The notes: generated from the letters alone by a model not told the origin. A stretch of 64,000 nt of DNA from Balnearium lithotrophicum (GCF_900182585.1 NZ_FXTM01000002.1:62001-126000); one strand, 5' to 3'; numbered from the stretch's first letter, positions 1 to 7,572 are shown. Numbers and translations are program-made.

Positions 1-792
1 AAATCCCTTGATTCCCGTTATAAAACGGAGGATATACCAGAGAGCATTTTGACCCTTGTTAAAAAGAACAGAAAATTCGAAAGGGCAAGGTTAAATCTTG
101 AAAAGCTGAGAGAGGAGTATGAATCTGTCTTTTACGATTTCTTTCCCAATAGGGTGGAGGTCTTTGACATCTCGACACTTCAGGGAGAGGCAACTGTAGG
201 TTCTTGCGTTGTTTGGGAAAATGGAGAGTTTGTTAAAAGTGATTACAGAAGGTACAGAGTGAGAAGTGTAGATGGCGTCAACGATTATGCATCAATGGAG
301 GAGGTTTTGAACAGGAGGTTTAAGAGGATAAAGTCGGGAGAGGTCAGAGCTCCAGACCTCGTTTTAGTCGATGGGGGAGTAGGACAGCTCAACGTGGCCG
401 TAAGGGTCAGGGATTCCTTAAATCTGGATTTCAGGGTGTTCTCAATAGCAAAGAAGGAGGAGTTGGTTTTCACGGACGACGGAGAAATCATTGAAACTAA
501 GAAGTATCCATTACTTTTCAGGTTCTTCACGTCCCTTCGGGATGAGGCCCACAGATTTGCAATAAGCTACAATAGAAAAGTTAGGGAAAGAGAGATGTTG
601 AGGAGTTCCTTTGATGGAATAAAGGGGCTTGGGGTTAAGAGGAAAACACTGATAGAGAGGTTTTATCCGGATTTAAGGGAGCTCTCAATGGCAACAATTG
701 AGGAGCTCCGAAGGATTGGCATTCCGAAGAACGTAGCAGAGGAAGTTATAAAACGGGCAAGGGAAGTTTTTGGAGGGAGAGATGAGAGTTGA
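1..792 (+). CDS. uvrC: UvrC, C-terminal part (truncated by window edge)
   Basis: Nuclease subunit of the UvrABC nucleotide excision repair complex. The reading frame is open from base 1, so the start lies upstream and about 263 residues are visible. They cover the RNase H-like endonuclease domain, with conserved acidic and histidine sites in VEVFDIS, LVLVDGGVGQ and RDEAHRFAI. A tandem helix-hairpin-helix follows at the C-terminus (FDGIKGLGVKRKTL and EELRRIGIPKNVAEEV). The missing N-terminal half should hold the GIY-YIG nuclease and the UvrB-binding UVR motif. The stop overlaps the next gene (pncC), which suggests translational coupling. Family assignment is secure. Confidence 0.95.
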   Translation, partial: KSLDSRYKTEDIPESILTLVKKNRKFERARLNLEKLREEYESVFYDFFPNRVEVFDISTLQGEATVGSCVVWENGEFVKSDYRRYRVRSVDGVNDYASMEEVLNRRFKRIKSGEVRAPDLVLVDGGVGQLNVAVRVRDSLNLDFRVFSIAKKEELVFTDDGEIIETKKYPLLFRFFTSLRDEAHRFAISYNRKVREREMLRSSFDGIKGLGVKRKTLIERFYPDLRELSMATIEELRRIGIPKNVAEEVIKRAREVFGGRDES

Positions 793-1279
793 GTTTCAAC
801 TGAAGGAGATTTTAACAAGGAAGGGGCTAACAGTATCGACTGCTGAAAGCTGTACAGGAGGTTTGGTTGCTGCACGTATTGTTAATGTTCCGGGGAGCTC
901 TGAGTACTTTATGGGAGGAGTTGTTGCCTACGATAACAGTGTAAAGATGAAGGTTTTGAATGTAAAGGCAGAGACCCTATTAAAGTACGGAGCAGTGAGT
1001 GAAGAAACGGCAAGGGAGATGGCATTGGGTGTTAAGGAGCTAATAGGAACAGACTGTTCAATATCAACAACGGGAATAGCAGGTCCTACCGGAGGAACCC
1101 CAGAAAAGCCGGAAGGATTAACCTACATAGGCGTTTCCTTTAGAGATAGAGTCGAAGTTTTTAAGTTCATCTTTGAGGACAATGACCCCGACCCTGTAAA
1201 GAGGAGAAATAACAGGAGGAGAAAGGCCGCTAAAAAGGCCATCCAGCTTCTAGTAAAGCTGTTAGAGGGAAAGATTTGA
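782..1279 (+). CDS. pncC: Nicotinamide-nucleotide amidase PncC (CinA C-terminal domain protein)
   Basis: A stand-alone CinA C-terminal domain of about 165 residues. The family deamidates nicotinamide mononucleotide to nicotinate mononucleotide in NAD recycling. Visible signatures are STAESCTGG near the N-terminus and STTGIAGPTGGTPEKPEG in the middle, both typical of PncC. The N-terminal MoaB-like half of full-length CinA is absent, so competence-related functions are not implied. I chose the ATG at 782 because GGAGGGAGAG lies directly upstream; a TTG at 770 is the alternative. The start overlaps the uvrC stop and the end overlaps folK by four bases. Confidence 0.9.
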   Translation: MRVEFQLKEILTRKGLTVSTAESCTGGLVAARIVNVPGSSEYFMGGVVAYDNSVKMKVLNVKAETLLKYGAVSEETAREMALGVKELIGTDCSISTTGIAGPTGGTPEKPEGLTYIGVSFRDRVEVFKFIFEDNDPDPVKRRNNRRRKAAKKAIQLLVKLLEGKI

Positions 1280-1698
1280 GAGCTCTCCTGATTTTAGGAA
1301 CAAACTTGGGAAATAGGAAGGAAAATCTTGAGAGAGCAGAAACTTTAATTGAGAAATTTGTAGGTAGGGTTTTGAAGAGGAGTTCTATAATTGAAACAGA
1401 GCCTTTTGGAGTTCCAAATCAACCACACTTTTTAAACTACGGCCTCTTGGTTGAAACCTTCCATCCTCCCTTTGAACTTTTAAAACTCTTAAAGTGGATA
1501 GAGAAGAGGGTCGGGAGGTACAGGACCTACAGATGGGGACCAAGAGTTATAGACATTGACATAGTTAGACTTGAGGGACTGAAAATCTCAACACCTGAAC
1601 TTAAAGTTCCTCATCCAGGACTAAGGGACAGGGAATTTTTTAGGAAAATAGGGAAAGAGGTTCTAAACGAAAACCTCTTCCCTGTTAACGGGCTTTAA
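1276..1698 (+). CDS. folK: 2-amino-4-hydroxy-6-hydroxymethyldihydropteridine pyrophosphokinase
   Basis: HPPK of folate biosynthesis, which transfers pyrophosphate from ATP to hydroxymethyldihydropterin. The protein is 140 residues, slightly short for the family (about 150-160). It shows LGTNLGNRKENLERA at the N-terminus, the substrate-loop ETEPFGVPNQPHFLN and the signature RWGPRVIDIDIV with its metal-binding aspartates. It starts at a TTG overlapping the pncC stop (TTGA), a start type used often in this window. The 3' end overlaps the convergent radical SAM gene by about 36 bases. FolP, its usual partner, is not nearby. Confidence 0.9.
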   Translation: MRALLILGTNLGNRKENLERAETLIEKFVGRVLKRSSIIETEPFGVPNQPHFLNYGLLVETFHPPFELLKLLKWIEKRVGRYRTYRWGPRVIDIDIVRLEGLKISTPELKVPHPGLRDREFFRKIGKEVLNENLFPVNGL

Positions 1699-2781
1699 GT
1701 CATCGAGCCAACCGGCGTTTGGAGTGAGGATTCTCTTAAAGAGCTTACCGACTTTTTTGGGATTTTTACACTGGTGGTACTTTAGATAGATTTCATTTCC
1801 AATTATTCCGACAATCTCTATCTTTCCGGTTTTGTGGGACATTATGTACTTAAACCTCTTAGCATGACCATCTAACATCTGCTTTGCCTTCTCAACTATT
1901 TCGTAACCTTTTTTCAGAGGAACTTGAAAGTGGCTCTTTACCCTTTTTACAGGCCTACACTGAAAGACGTAGTAGGGAATAACACCGGCTGATGTTAGTT
2001 CCTTCATCAATCCTGCAAGGGTCTCTGGCGAGTCATTAACATTCTTCAGCAAAACAGTTTGGTTACTTACAGGAACACCGCTTCTTATCAAGGAATCAAC
2101 GGCCTTTCTGGCTTCTCTTGTAACTTCTCTTGGGTGGTTAAAGTGTGTAACTAAGTAAACTCTCCTCTCGGGCTTTGAATACTTTGAAAAGACATCCAAC
2201 AACTTTTCATCCTCGTAAATCCTCATAGGATAGAAAACTGGAACCCTACTTCCAAATCTGATGAATTTTAAATGTGGAACTTTTGACAGTTCTCCTAAGA
2301 AGTACTCTATTACGTCCGTTGGTAGAACTAAAGGGTCTCCTCCGGATATGAGAACGTTTGTAATTTCTGGATGGCCTTTAATGTACTCAAGTGCTGCATC
2401 AAAAAGCTTTAAAGTTTCATCGGTTGGGATTCCAACAAGCCTCTTTCTAAAACAGTGTCTACAGTAACCTGCACACCTGTTTGTGACGAGTAAAAGAGCA
2501 GTTTCTCTGTACTTGTGCTGGAGACCTGTCAAAACGGTGTTTTCCTTCTCTCCGCTTGTGTCGTAGGAGCCTGAAACGTTAAGCTCATCTAAACTCGGAA
2601 AAATTATGTTTTTAATTGGGTCTTTAGGGTCCTCCCAGTTTATCAAATTGGCATAGTAGTCAGGAATGAACATTGGGTGTTTTTCTACAACCCTTTTAAG
2701 CTTTTTCTTCTCCTCCTTTGGAATGGAAATGTTAAACTTTGACTCTATCTCCTCAATTCTTGAAAAACCGGGAATCTTCAT
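1663..2781 (-). CDS. KamA-family radical SAM aminomutase-like protein (paralog 1)
   Basis: A 372-residue radical SAM enzyme of the lysine 2,3-aminomutase family. The iron-sulfur motif CAGYCRHC places cysteines at residues 103, 107 and 110. LISGGDPLVLP and THFNHPREV are typical KamA segments. The canonical PLP-lysine segment of true aminomutases (PGGxGKxP) is absent. Its place is taken by SHKTGKIEIVG, which still has lysines, so substrate and even PLP use are uncertain. A second family member with the canonical segment lies at 59-60 kb. A TAGGAG ribosome site precedes the ATG. EF-P or lysine fermentation genes are not adjacent. Confidence 0.85.
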   Translation of the reverse strand: MKIPGFSRIEEIESKFNISIPKEEKKKLKRVVEKHPMFIPDYYANLINWEDPKDPIKNIIFPSLDELNVSGSYDTSGEKENTVLTGLQHKYRETALLLVTNRCAGYCRHCFRKRLVGIPTDETLKLFDAALEYIKGHPEITNVLISGGDPLVLPTDVIEYFLGELSKVPHLKFIRFGSRVPVFYPMRIYEDEKLLDVFSKYSKPERRVYLVTHFNHPREVTREARKAVDSLIRSGVPVSNQTVLLKNVNDSPETLAGLMKELTSAGVIPYYVFQCRPVKRVKSHFQVPLKKGYEIVEKAKQMLDGHAKRFKYIMSHKTGKIEIVGIIGNEIYLKYHQCKNPKKVGKLFKRILTPNAGWLDDLKPVNREEVFV

Positions 2782-2876
2782 AGAAAAACTCCTAATAGGA
2801 TTTTAATCAGCCTTTAAAGTGGAGGATTTGTGACAAATTGGAAATATAATATAAAGTCTCCCAAGTATTCCGTCAA

Positions 2877-4283
2877 TTAAAGAGAACCTACAGAGACAAC
2901 GTAAACGGGCAATTCATTACTTTCTAAATTTAAAAACCTCTGAAGTTCAAAATCGTAAAAAGCTCCAATTCCACAAGCTCCAAGGTTTAATGATTCTGAG
3001 GAAAGATAAAGGTTCTCGCCAAGAGCTCCGGCCTCAATTAGAGCTCCCCTGTAATCCCTGCAGTTTCCATCTGAAAATCGGTAGGTAAAAACAACATTCA
3101 TATTTGCCCTACTTACAAAGGACTGTCCCAAACAGAGGTATGCCATTTCCCTTCCGAAGTTTCCCCTTTCAACTAACGTCAAACTTCCATCTACAACCGT
3201 ATATACGCCGTCCGGAACGCCGTTTACATTTCTAACCTGAATGAAAAAGTTGCACTTAGGAAAGCCCCAATCGGAGGGGAAACAGAGAAGTGATGACTCA
3301 ACAATGAACCTAAACTCATCAAAGGAGATAAACTTTCCTGTAAATCCCCTTCTTGAACGCCTCTTTTTTATAACTTTGGAAATGGGAAGTGAACTAACTT
3401 CTGGAAAGGGACCTTCAGATTCAGGAATATCTCTAAAAAATTCACAATTATCCATCTTTGAAAGTTTGTAAACCTTTTCAATTAACTCACTCCTTACGGG
3501 CTTTCTCAGAACTGGTAGGGTTTCCGGAAATTTTTCAGGAGGGTAGGACTCTTCTCCCCAAAAGAGGGCAGGTTTTTCAGGAATTAAGGCACATAGAGAA
3601 AATTCCCTCTCTCCATCTACTCCTAAAAGTTCATTTACCGAATCATCGTTAAACAACGATAGAGCAGTTGTTTCAAGTCCTACGCTCTTTAAATAGACAA
3701 CACCGTTTGAAACCATATGGCCTATATCAAGGAGGCAGTAGCGGAATGCCCTATCTCTGTACTTCCATGCACTTCTTTCGTAAATGGCAGTTATTACAGC
3801 AACGCAGTTTGTCTCTACAGTGGTACAGAGAGCCGTTTGTAGACTTTCAAAGTAGTTTCCTTCTGAAAGGAGCTCCAATGTGTGGTCGTACGGTTGATAG
3901 TGGTAAATTCCATCAGGAATTTCGGTTAAATCCCTAATAAAGAGGTAAAGTTCAAAGGGATAGAGAGCTCCAGCCGACGGAGTTGTCCTGAATCCAAAAG
4001 TTTCTCCGTGGAAGTTCTCAACCTTTGTAATTCCGTTCATTGAGAAGGCAAGGTTTGAAATTTCCTGAAGAGAGAGACTTTCAACAGCCCCTTGGAGGCA
4101 AATCCTATAGAGGGTATCAATAGTTTCCTGAGTAACAGCAATAAAGGGAAGGAGTCTAAACCTCCTTACTCCTTCGTAGAACTTGAAGGGGGAAGGGTAG
4201 TTAGACCAGTCGAGAAAGTGTGGCCTTCTTACACTCTCGTACGTATGGGACGTTTTTATGTGGTATTCGTAGCAGTCTTTCAT
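2877..4283 (-). CDS. SagB/ThcOx-type tandem nitroreductase-fold protein
   Basis: A 468-residue protein with two nitroreductase-like halves. The first (about residues 50-240) has the FMN-site hallmarks RTTPSAGALYPFELYL and DIGHMVSNGVV. The second (about 290-465) opens with the IKKRRSRRGFTGKFIS segment and ends with EAGALGENLYL and LGACGIGAFYD. This two-domain layout matches the SagB-type dehydrogenase family. Those proteins include azoline oxidases of peptide natural products, but no cyclodehydratase or precursor peptide is nearby, so that role is not claimed here. It has an AAGGAGG ribosome site and a promoter that faces the prefoldin-containing operon across a shared repeat. Confidence 0.8.
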   Translation of the reverse strand: MKDCYEYHIKTSHTYESVRRPHFLDWSNYPSPFKFYEGVRRFRLLPFIAVTQETIDTLYRICLQGAVESLSLQEISNLAFSMNGITKVENFHGETFGFRTTPSAGALYPFELYLFIRDLTEIPDGIYHYQPYDHTLELLSEGNYFESLQTALCTTVETNCVAVITAIYERSAWKYRDRAFRYCLLDIGHMVSNGVVYLKSVGLETTALSLFNDDSVNELLGVDGEREFSLCALIPEKPALFWGEESYPPEKFPETLPVLRKPVRSELIEKVYKLSKMDNCEFFRDIPESEGPFPEVSSLPISKVIKKRRSRRGFTGKFISFDEFRFIVESSLLCFPSDWGFPKCNFFIQVRNVNGVPDGVYTVVDGSLTLVERGNFGREMAYLCLGQSFVSRANMNVVFTYRFSDGNCRDYRGALIEAGALGENLYLSSESLNLGACGIGAFYDFELQRFLNLESNELPVYVVSVGSL

Positions 4284-4304
4284 TGATTTACCTCCTTTAG
4301 TGAA

Positions 4305-4333
4305 ATTATAGTGGTCAATATTTACAATGTTAC
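4305..4333 (-). promoter_or_regulatory. Predicted promoter of the SagB-type nitroreductase gene
   Basis: On the minus strand a perfect -10 box TATAAT occupies 4305-4310. It is separated by 17 bases from GTAACA (4328-4333), which matches four of six bases of the -35 consensus. The gene starts about 20 bases downstream with a strong AAGGAGG site. The -35 box abuts one copy of the direct repeat TTTAGATAAC. Confidence 0.55.
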
Positions 4334-4365
4334 TTTAGATAACTTGACATAATTATTTAGATAAC
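4334..4365. repeat. Direct repeat TTTAGATAAC x2, candidate operator between divergent promoters
   Basis: Identical 10-bp copies lie at 4334-4343 and 4356-4365, with starts 22 bp apart, about two helical turns. The first copy exactly fills the space between the two predicted -35 boxes, and the second lies in the spacer of the rightward promoter. This is the geometry expected of an operator controlling both divergent units. The binding protein is unknown. Confidence 0.5.
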
Positions 4366-4372
4366 CTAAATT
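4344..4372 (+). promoter_or_regulatory. Predicted promoter of the 4.4-7.6 kb operon
   Basis: A perfect -35 box TTGACA (4344-4349) is followed after 17 bases by TAAATT (4367-4372), a plausible -10 box. The first gene begins at 4411 after an AAGGAG ribosome site. One copy of the TTTAGATAAC repeat lies inside the spacer, where a bound protein would block or reposition polymerase. Confidence 0.5.
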
Positions 4373-4410
4373 AAATATTAGAATCAATAAATCAAAAAGG
4401 AGATTTAAAG

Positions 4411-5103
4411 ATGGATTTGAGAGAACTTAGAGAGATTCAGGCCTTAAATACCTTAGTTTTTGAAACGTTAGGACAACCTGAGAAGGAGAGGGAGTTTAAG
4501 TTCAAATCTCTAAAAAGATGGGGATTAGACCTTATCTTGGGCAAAAAAGAGGGAAAGGAGAGCTACTTCGTTTCTGAATACGGAAAGAGACAGAAGGGGG
4601 ATATCTACGAGGAGAACGGAATAAAGTACGAAGTTAGCGAAGTTTTAGAGGAACTCCCCAAAAATAAGAAACTCTTTGCCCACATTGAAATGGAATCAGG
4701 AAGGGCATACTTAGTTGGGGAGCTCCGAGAGGGAGAGAACAACATAGAAATACTAAGACTTCCAGCTGCATCATTGCTGCTAGCCTACTTTAAAAAACAC
4801 AAGCTTCACCACCTAATAGAAGCCCTCAGAAATGTAGGAACTGCAACAGAACTTGTAAAACAGAGGGGACAGGAAGGGAAACCGTACCCCTTTGAAAGGT
4901 TACCAAACATTGCAAGACGTTTTCTAAGAGAAGCCAAAAAAGTTGAAAAGGAGGCAGGATTCGGAAGGGTCGCCCTCGCTTACTTCGGGGAGAACAAGGA
5001 TGGAGATCCAAGGTTTAGAGTTTCCTGGCTGCTACCAACCATAGCTCTATTCGAAATAGACATAGCAGAAAAGGCCGACAAAATACTGGCAGCCTTTAAA
5101 TAG
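4411..5103 (+). CDS. Hypothetical protein, first gene of prefoldin/RAMP-like operon
   Basis: A 230-residue soluble protein that I do not recognise. It has no signal peptide or membrane segment and is rich in charged residues. The N-terminal 100 residues look like mixed strand and helix. The region 115-190 is mostly helical ([26 protein letters not shown], then [17 protein letters not shown]). It ends in a hydrophobic strand-rich tail ([17 protein letters not shown]). Eleven bases separate it from the next gene, so the two are surely co-transcribed. Its position first in an operon with a RAMP-like and a prefoldin-like gene is the only functional hint. Confidence 0.7.
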   Translation: MDLRELREIQALNTLVFETLGQPEKEREFKFKSLKRWGLDLILGKKEGKESYFVSEYGKRQKGDIYEENGIKYEVSEVLEELPKNKKLFAHIEMESGRAYLVGELREGENNIEILRLPAASLLLAYFKKHKLHHLIEALRNVGTATELVKQRGQEGKPYPFERLPNIARRFLREAKKVEKEAGFGRVALAYFGENKDGDPRFRVSWLLPTIALFEIDIAEKADKILAAFK

Positions 5104-5114
5104 GAGGGAGAGTT

Positions 5115-5831
5115 ATGGAGCTCTTAACCTGGACTCCGATACTTTTCTCAAAGAAAGGTTTTCCCCGGGATGAGGAGGGAAGGCCCTTCCTTCCTGGTAA
5201 CATCTTAAGAGAAGCAGTAAATAGTGCAGTTATCTACTACTACATAAAAAAGGACAAGGAGATTGAAAACAGGGTAAAGAGATACCTTCTCAGGGAGAAG
5301 TTACAGATTGATACAGTAATTGACAGGATAAAGCAGATAATTTTCGACAAGTATCCTCTTCTTAGAGAAATTCAGTTTCCTGAAAGATTAGAACTCAAAG
5401 GAGAGGTTTTTGAAACAAAAGTAGAGATTTTTGACCTTAAGAACTGGCATGAGGTAGAGGAATTTAAAGCGGAAGTTTTCAAAGGTATAGTGGAAGTTCC
5501 TATTCCCTCTCCCTATCTGGAAAAGTTAAGGGCAGCAGGGCACTCTTTTTGTGAAGCCCTTGCAAGGATGGAAATGTCGATGCTTGGAGAACATCCCCTT
5601 ACTGAGAGATTCTATAAGCCCCTTTTGAACGACATGAAAAGATGGGAAATTCCGTTAAGAGTGGGAATGTGGACAGAAGTGCGATTTAGAGGAAAACTTC
5701 TCTTCTTTTGGAGAGTGAAGGAAGTAAGGGAAAGGCTTATGAAAGAATTAAAGATGGATATAAGACCAAAAAGGGTTATCTACCTTCCAAGGGAAAAGTG
5801 TACTGCCGGTTGGTGTGAACTGAAAATTTAA
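5115..5831 (+). CDS. Putative RAMP-superfamily (Csm5-like) protein
   Basis: A 238-residue protein that I match only tentatively to the RAMP fold of type III CRISPR effector subunits. RPFLPGNILREAV (residues 23-35) resembles the FIPGSSIKGAIR segment that follows the first strand of Csm5 and related RAMPs. PLRVGMWTE (180-188) resembles their later glycine-rich segment, and the C-terminus TAGWCELKI resembles the usual LGWVKL ending. No other type III subunits are adjacent. A CRISPR array lies about 4.5 kb downstream. Two cysteines near the end (CTAGWC) could bind metal or form a disulfide. It could instead be an unrelated family specific to this lineage. Confidence 0.45.
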   Translation: MELLTWTPILFSKKGFPRDEEGRPFLPGNILREAVNSAVIYYYIKKDKEIENRVKRYLLREKLQIDTVIDRIKQIIFDKYPLLREIQFPERLELKGEVFETKVEIFDLKNWHEVEEFKAEVFKGIVEVPIPSPYLEKLRAAGHSFCEALARMEMSMLGEHPLTERFYKPLLNDMKRWEIPLRVGMWTEVRFRGKLLFFWRVKEVRERLMKELKMDIRPKRVIYLPREKCTAGWCELKI

Positions 5832-5856
5832 ATGAAAACTTTAAAGGAGGTGTGCC

Positions 5857-6321
5857 ATGGCGATTAAAAAGGATGAAAAGAAGATGACAAGCCTTACAAG
5901 ACAGTTGAGAAGTCTAATCGGGCAGATTGAGGCACTAAGGGTGGAGATTTCCCAGTTAGATGCCCTCATTTCCGAGTACAGACAGACAATTACAACCTTA
6001 AAAAATCTTAAGGAGCTTGGAGCTGGTAAAGAAGTACTCCTTCCTGTTGGGAGAATCGCTCAAGTTGGGGCAAAACTCGAAAATGTTGAAAAAGTTGTGA
6101 TTAATATTGGAAGTGGAATAAGTGTAGAACTTCCGTTTGATGAGGCAGTAGAACAGATAGAGAAGGAAATTGTATCGGGAGTTGCACTAAGAGAAGCTCT
6201 TGAAAGGGCAATTGTAGAGCTCTACGGAAGAGTAGAAGAACTTTCCCAAAAAATAAGAGAACACGGTCATGCTGAAGCAGGGGAGGAGAGAAAAAATGGA
6301 GAAGAAGAAAGAAAAGAGTAA
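5857..6321 (+). CDS. pfdA: Archaeal-type prefoldin alpha subunit
   Basis: A 154-residue protein with the prefoldin alpha layout. A coiled-coil helix (about residues 10-52, LTRQLRSLIGQIEALRVEI) leads into the double beta-hairpin region KEVLLPVGRIAQVGAKLENVE plus VVINIGSGISVELPFDEA (about 58-98). A second helix and a charged tail follow. Archaeal prefoldin is a jellyfish-shaped holdase of two alpha and four beta subunits that hands unfolded proteins to the chaperonin. Prefoldin is mainly archaeal and eukaryotic, so transfer from archaea is likely. A strong AAAGGAGGTG site precedes the ATG, and the last bases overlap the mini beta-like gene. Confidence 0.75.
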   Translation: MAIKKDEKKMTSLTRQLRSLIGQIEALRVEISQLDALISEYRQTITTLKNLKELGAGKEVLLPVGRIAQVGAKLENVEKVVINIGSGISVELPFDEAVEQIEKEIVSGVALREALERAIVELYGRVEELSQKIREHGHAEAGEERKNGEEERKE

Positions 6322-6451
6322 AGAAGAAATTATTGAGTTTCTAAAGAGCCTCCCTGATGGACGGAAAATATTTTATCAAATTGGTTCTATCATGGTGGAA
6401 GTAACAAGAGATGAAGCAGTAAAACTTCTTGGAGAAGAAAAGGAGGATTAA
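6296..6451 (+). CDS. Mini prefoldin-beta-like protein (51 residues)
   Basis: A small gene starting at ATG 6296 with GGGGAGGAGAG upstream, overlapping the prefoldin alpha stop. Residues 18-45 (LPDGRKIFYQIGSIMVEVTRDEA) resemble the central hairpin of prefoldin beta subunits, whose form is roughly VYKxVGNILVKVDKEEA. The long helices that normally flank this hairpin are reduced to about 15 residues before it and about 10 after it. The protein could therefore pair with the alpha subunit through the hairpin barrel without supplying tentacles. The assignment rests on this short motif and on context; it may alternatively be a fragment of a former full-length gene. Confidence 0.55.
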   Translation: MEKKKEKSKEEIIEFLKSLPDGRKIFYQIGSIMVEVTRDEAVKLLGEEKED

Positions 6452-6502
6452 TAAAAATGGGGAGGAGGGGGGAATTAAGAAAACTTACTAAGGAGGTTAG
6501 AA

Positions 6503-6997
6503 ATGAGAAAACCTGCAGGAATCTTAATTTTAATTTCGTTAGTTGCACTATTTTTAGGATGGGGAATAGGAGAATTCTTTGGAACTCGCTCTGTTGAAAA
6601 AATTGTAACATCAATTCCTGCTTCTCCTATTGTTGTTGATGCTAAGTATAACAAGGAAAATCACTCAATAGTTTACTCAATGCTGAACCCTGGCGGATTG
6701 CCAATTACAATAGTTAATGAATCTTTTGTCTTTACTCCGGGAAAGGAGAGCTCCGAAAAGGGATACGTCATCTCACACATTCCCGTCCACATTGTTCTTC
6801 CTCCGGGAGTTATAACGAGAGTTGAAATGAAGCTAAAGTCGGGAACTGAAAAGTTAAAAGTTGGAGATGCCGTTTTAGCAACCTTTAGCTACGTTCATCC
6901 ACTCTCTCCTGACGTTTATACAGTTGCCCATCCCTTTACAATGGGAGTAAAGACAGCTGCTAAAAACAGCAAAAAGACAAAAGAGGGAGGTAAGTAA
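6503..6997 (+). CDS. Membrane-anchored extracytoplasmic protein, unknown
   Basis: A 164-residue protein with one N-terminal hydrophobic segment (about residues 5-27, GILILISLVALFLGWGIGEFF), probably an uncleaved anchor. A strand-rich domain follows, with patterns such as SIVYSMLNPGGLPITIVNESFVF that suggest an immunoglobulin-like beta sandwich outside the membrane. The tail is lysine-rich. It has an AAGGAGG ribosome site and abuts the next membrane protein gene. No family is recognised. It sits in the prefoldin-containing operon, so it may link that machinery to the membrane; this is inference. Confidence 0.65.
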   Translation: MRKPAGILILISLVALFLGWGIGEFFGTRSVEKIVTSIPASPIVVDAKYNKENHSIVYSMLNPGGLPITIVNESFVFTPGKESSEKGYVISHIPVHIVLPPGVITRVEMKLKSGTEKLKVGDAVLATFSYVHPLSPDVYTVAHPFTMGVKTAAKNSKKTKEGGK

Positions 6998-7572
6998 TGG
7001 GAGTTCAAAGAATTCTGTGGTGGATTTCTCTCATTCTATTTGTGGGATTAGTAGTAGTTGGAACTTTCTTTTTAACTGCCACAATAGCATCCTATCCTGA
7101 AGCTGCTGCCTTTGTTGTAGGATTTTTAGGATTCTGGCTCTTTGCAAACCGACTTATCTTTAACTACGGAGAGATAGCAAACAGCGCAAAGTCGCTAATA
7201 GAAGGTGAGAAACTTGACAAGGAGAACCTTTTAAACCGCGTTGCCAAGAACAGTAATGCCGCCAAGCTTCAAAAATTAGAAGAGCTAAGTACAGCCGCTC
7301 TTCTTTCCATGTGGTACAGTGCTCTTGAACCATTTAAATATGCCTACTATTTGGGATACTTTTTGGTGCTCCTAATAGCAATTCTTTTCGATTTAAACAT
7401 AATATCTTCCTTAGTTTTTGCTCCAATTTCTGAAGCTTTAGCCTTAGGGGCTTCAATTCCTACCCTAATCGTTTGGGGATTACAGCTCCTTTCGGGATAC
7501 TACCTGTCTGAAGCAATCGTAAAAGCTGTTAAAGAAGAAACAGAAGAAAAGACTTCCTCAAAAGAAGCATAA
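6997..7572 (+). CDS. Integral membrane protein, unknown
   Basis: A 191-residue protein with about four hydrophobic segments: residues 5-28, 35-52, around 113-140 and around 147-172. A central soluble stretch (about 58-100, SAKSLIEGEKLDKENLLNRVAKN) separates them. The C-terminus is charged and probably cytoplasmic. The start codon shares one base with the stop of the preceding gene. It is the last gene before a clear intrinsic terminator. No domain is recognised. Confidence 0.65.
   Translation: MGVQRILWWISLILFVGLVVVGTFFLTATIASYPEAAAFVVGFLGFWLFANRLIFNYGEIANSAKSLIEGEKLDKENLLNRVAKNSNAAKLQKLEELSTAALLSMWYSALEPFKYAYYLGYFLVLLIAILFDLNIISSLVFAPISEALALGASIPTLIVWGLQLLSGYYLSEAIVKAVKEETEEKTSSKEA

Noticed and set aside
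2782-2876. Terminator or tRNA between the KamA-family gene and the nitroreductase gene
   Set aside because: The 95 bases are A+T-rich, show no stable stem followed by a T-run and no tRNA cloverleaf.
6457-6600. Small open frame starting ATGGGGAGGAGG between the mini prefoldin gene and the membrane-anchored protein gene
   Set aside because: It runs out of frame through the next gene, which has a clear ribosome site and membrane segment; its start is itself a purine-rich stretch.
4411-7572. Reading the operon as a remnant type III CRISPR effector locus
   Set aside because: Apart from one tentative RAMP-like gene there is no Cas10, Cas7-like or Cas6 gene, and the other genes are prefoldin-like and membrane proteins.
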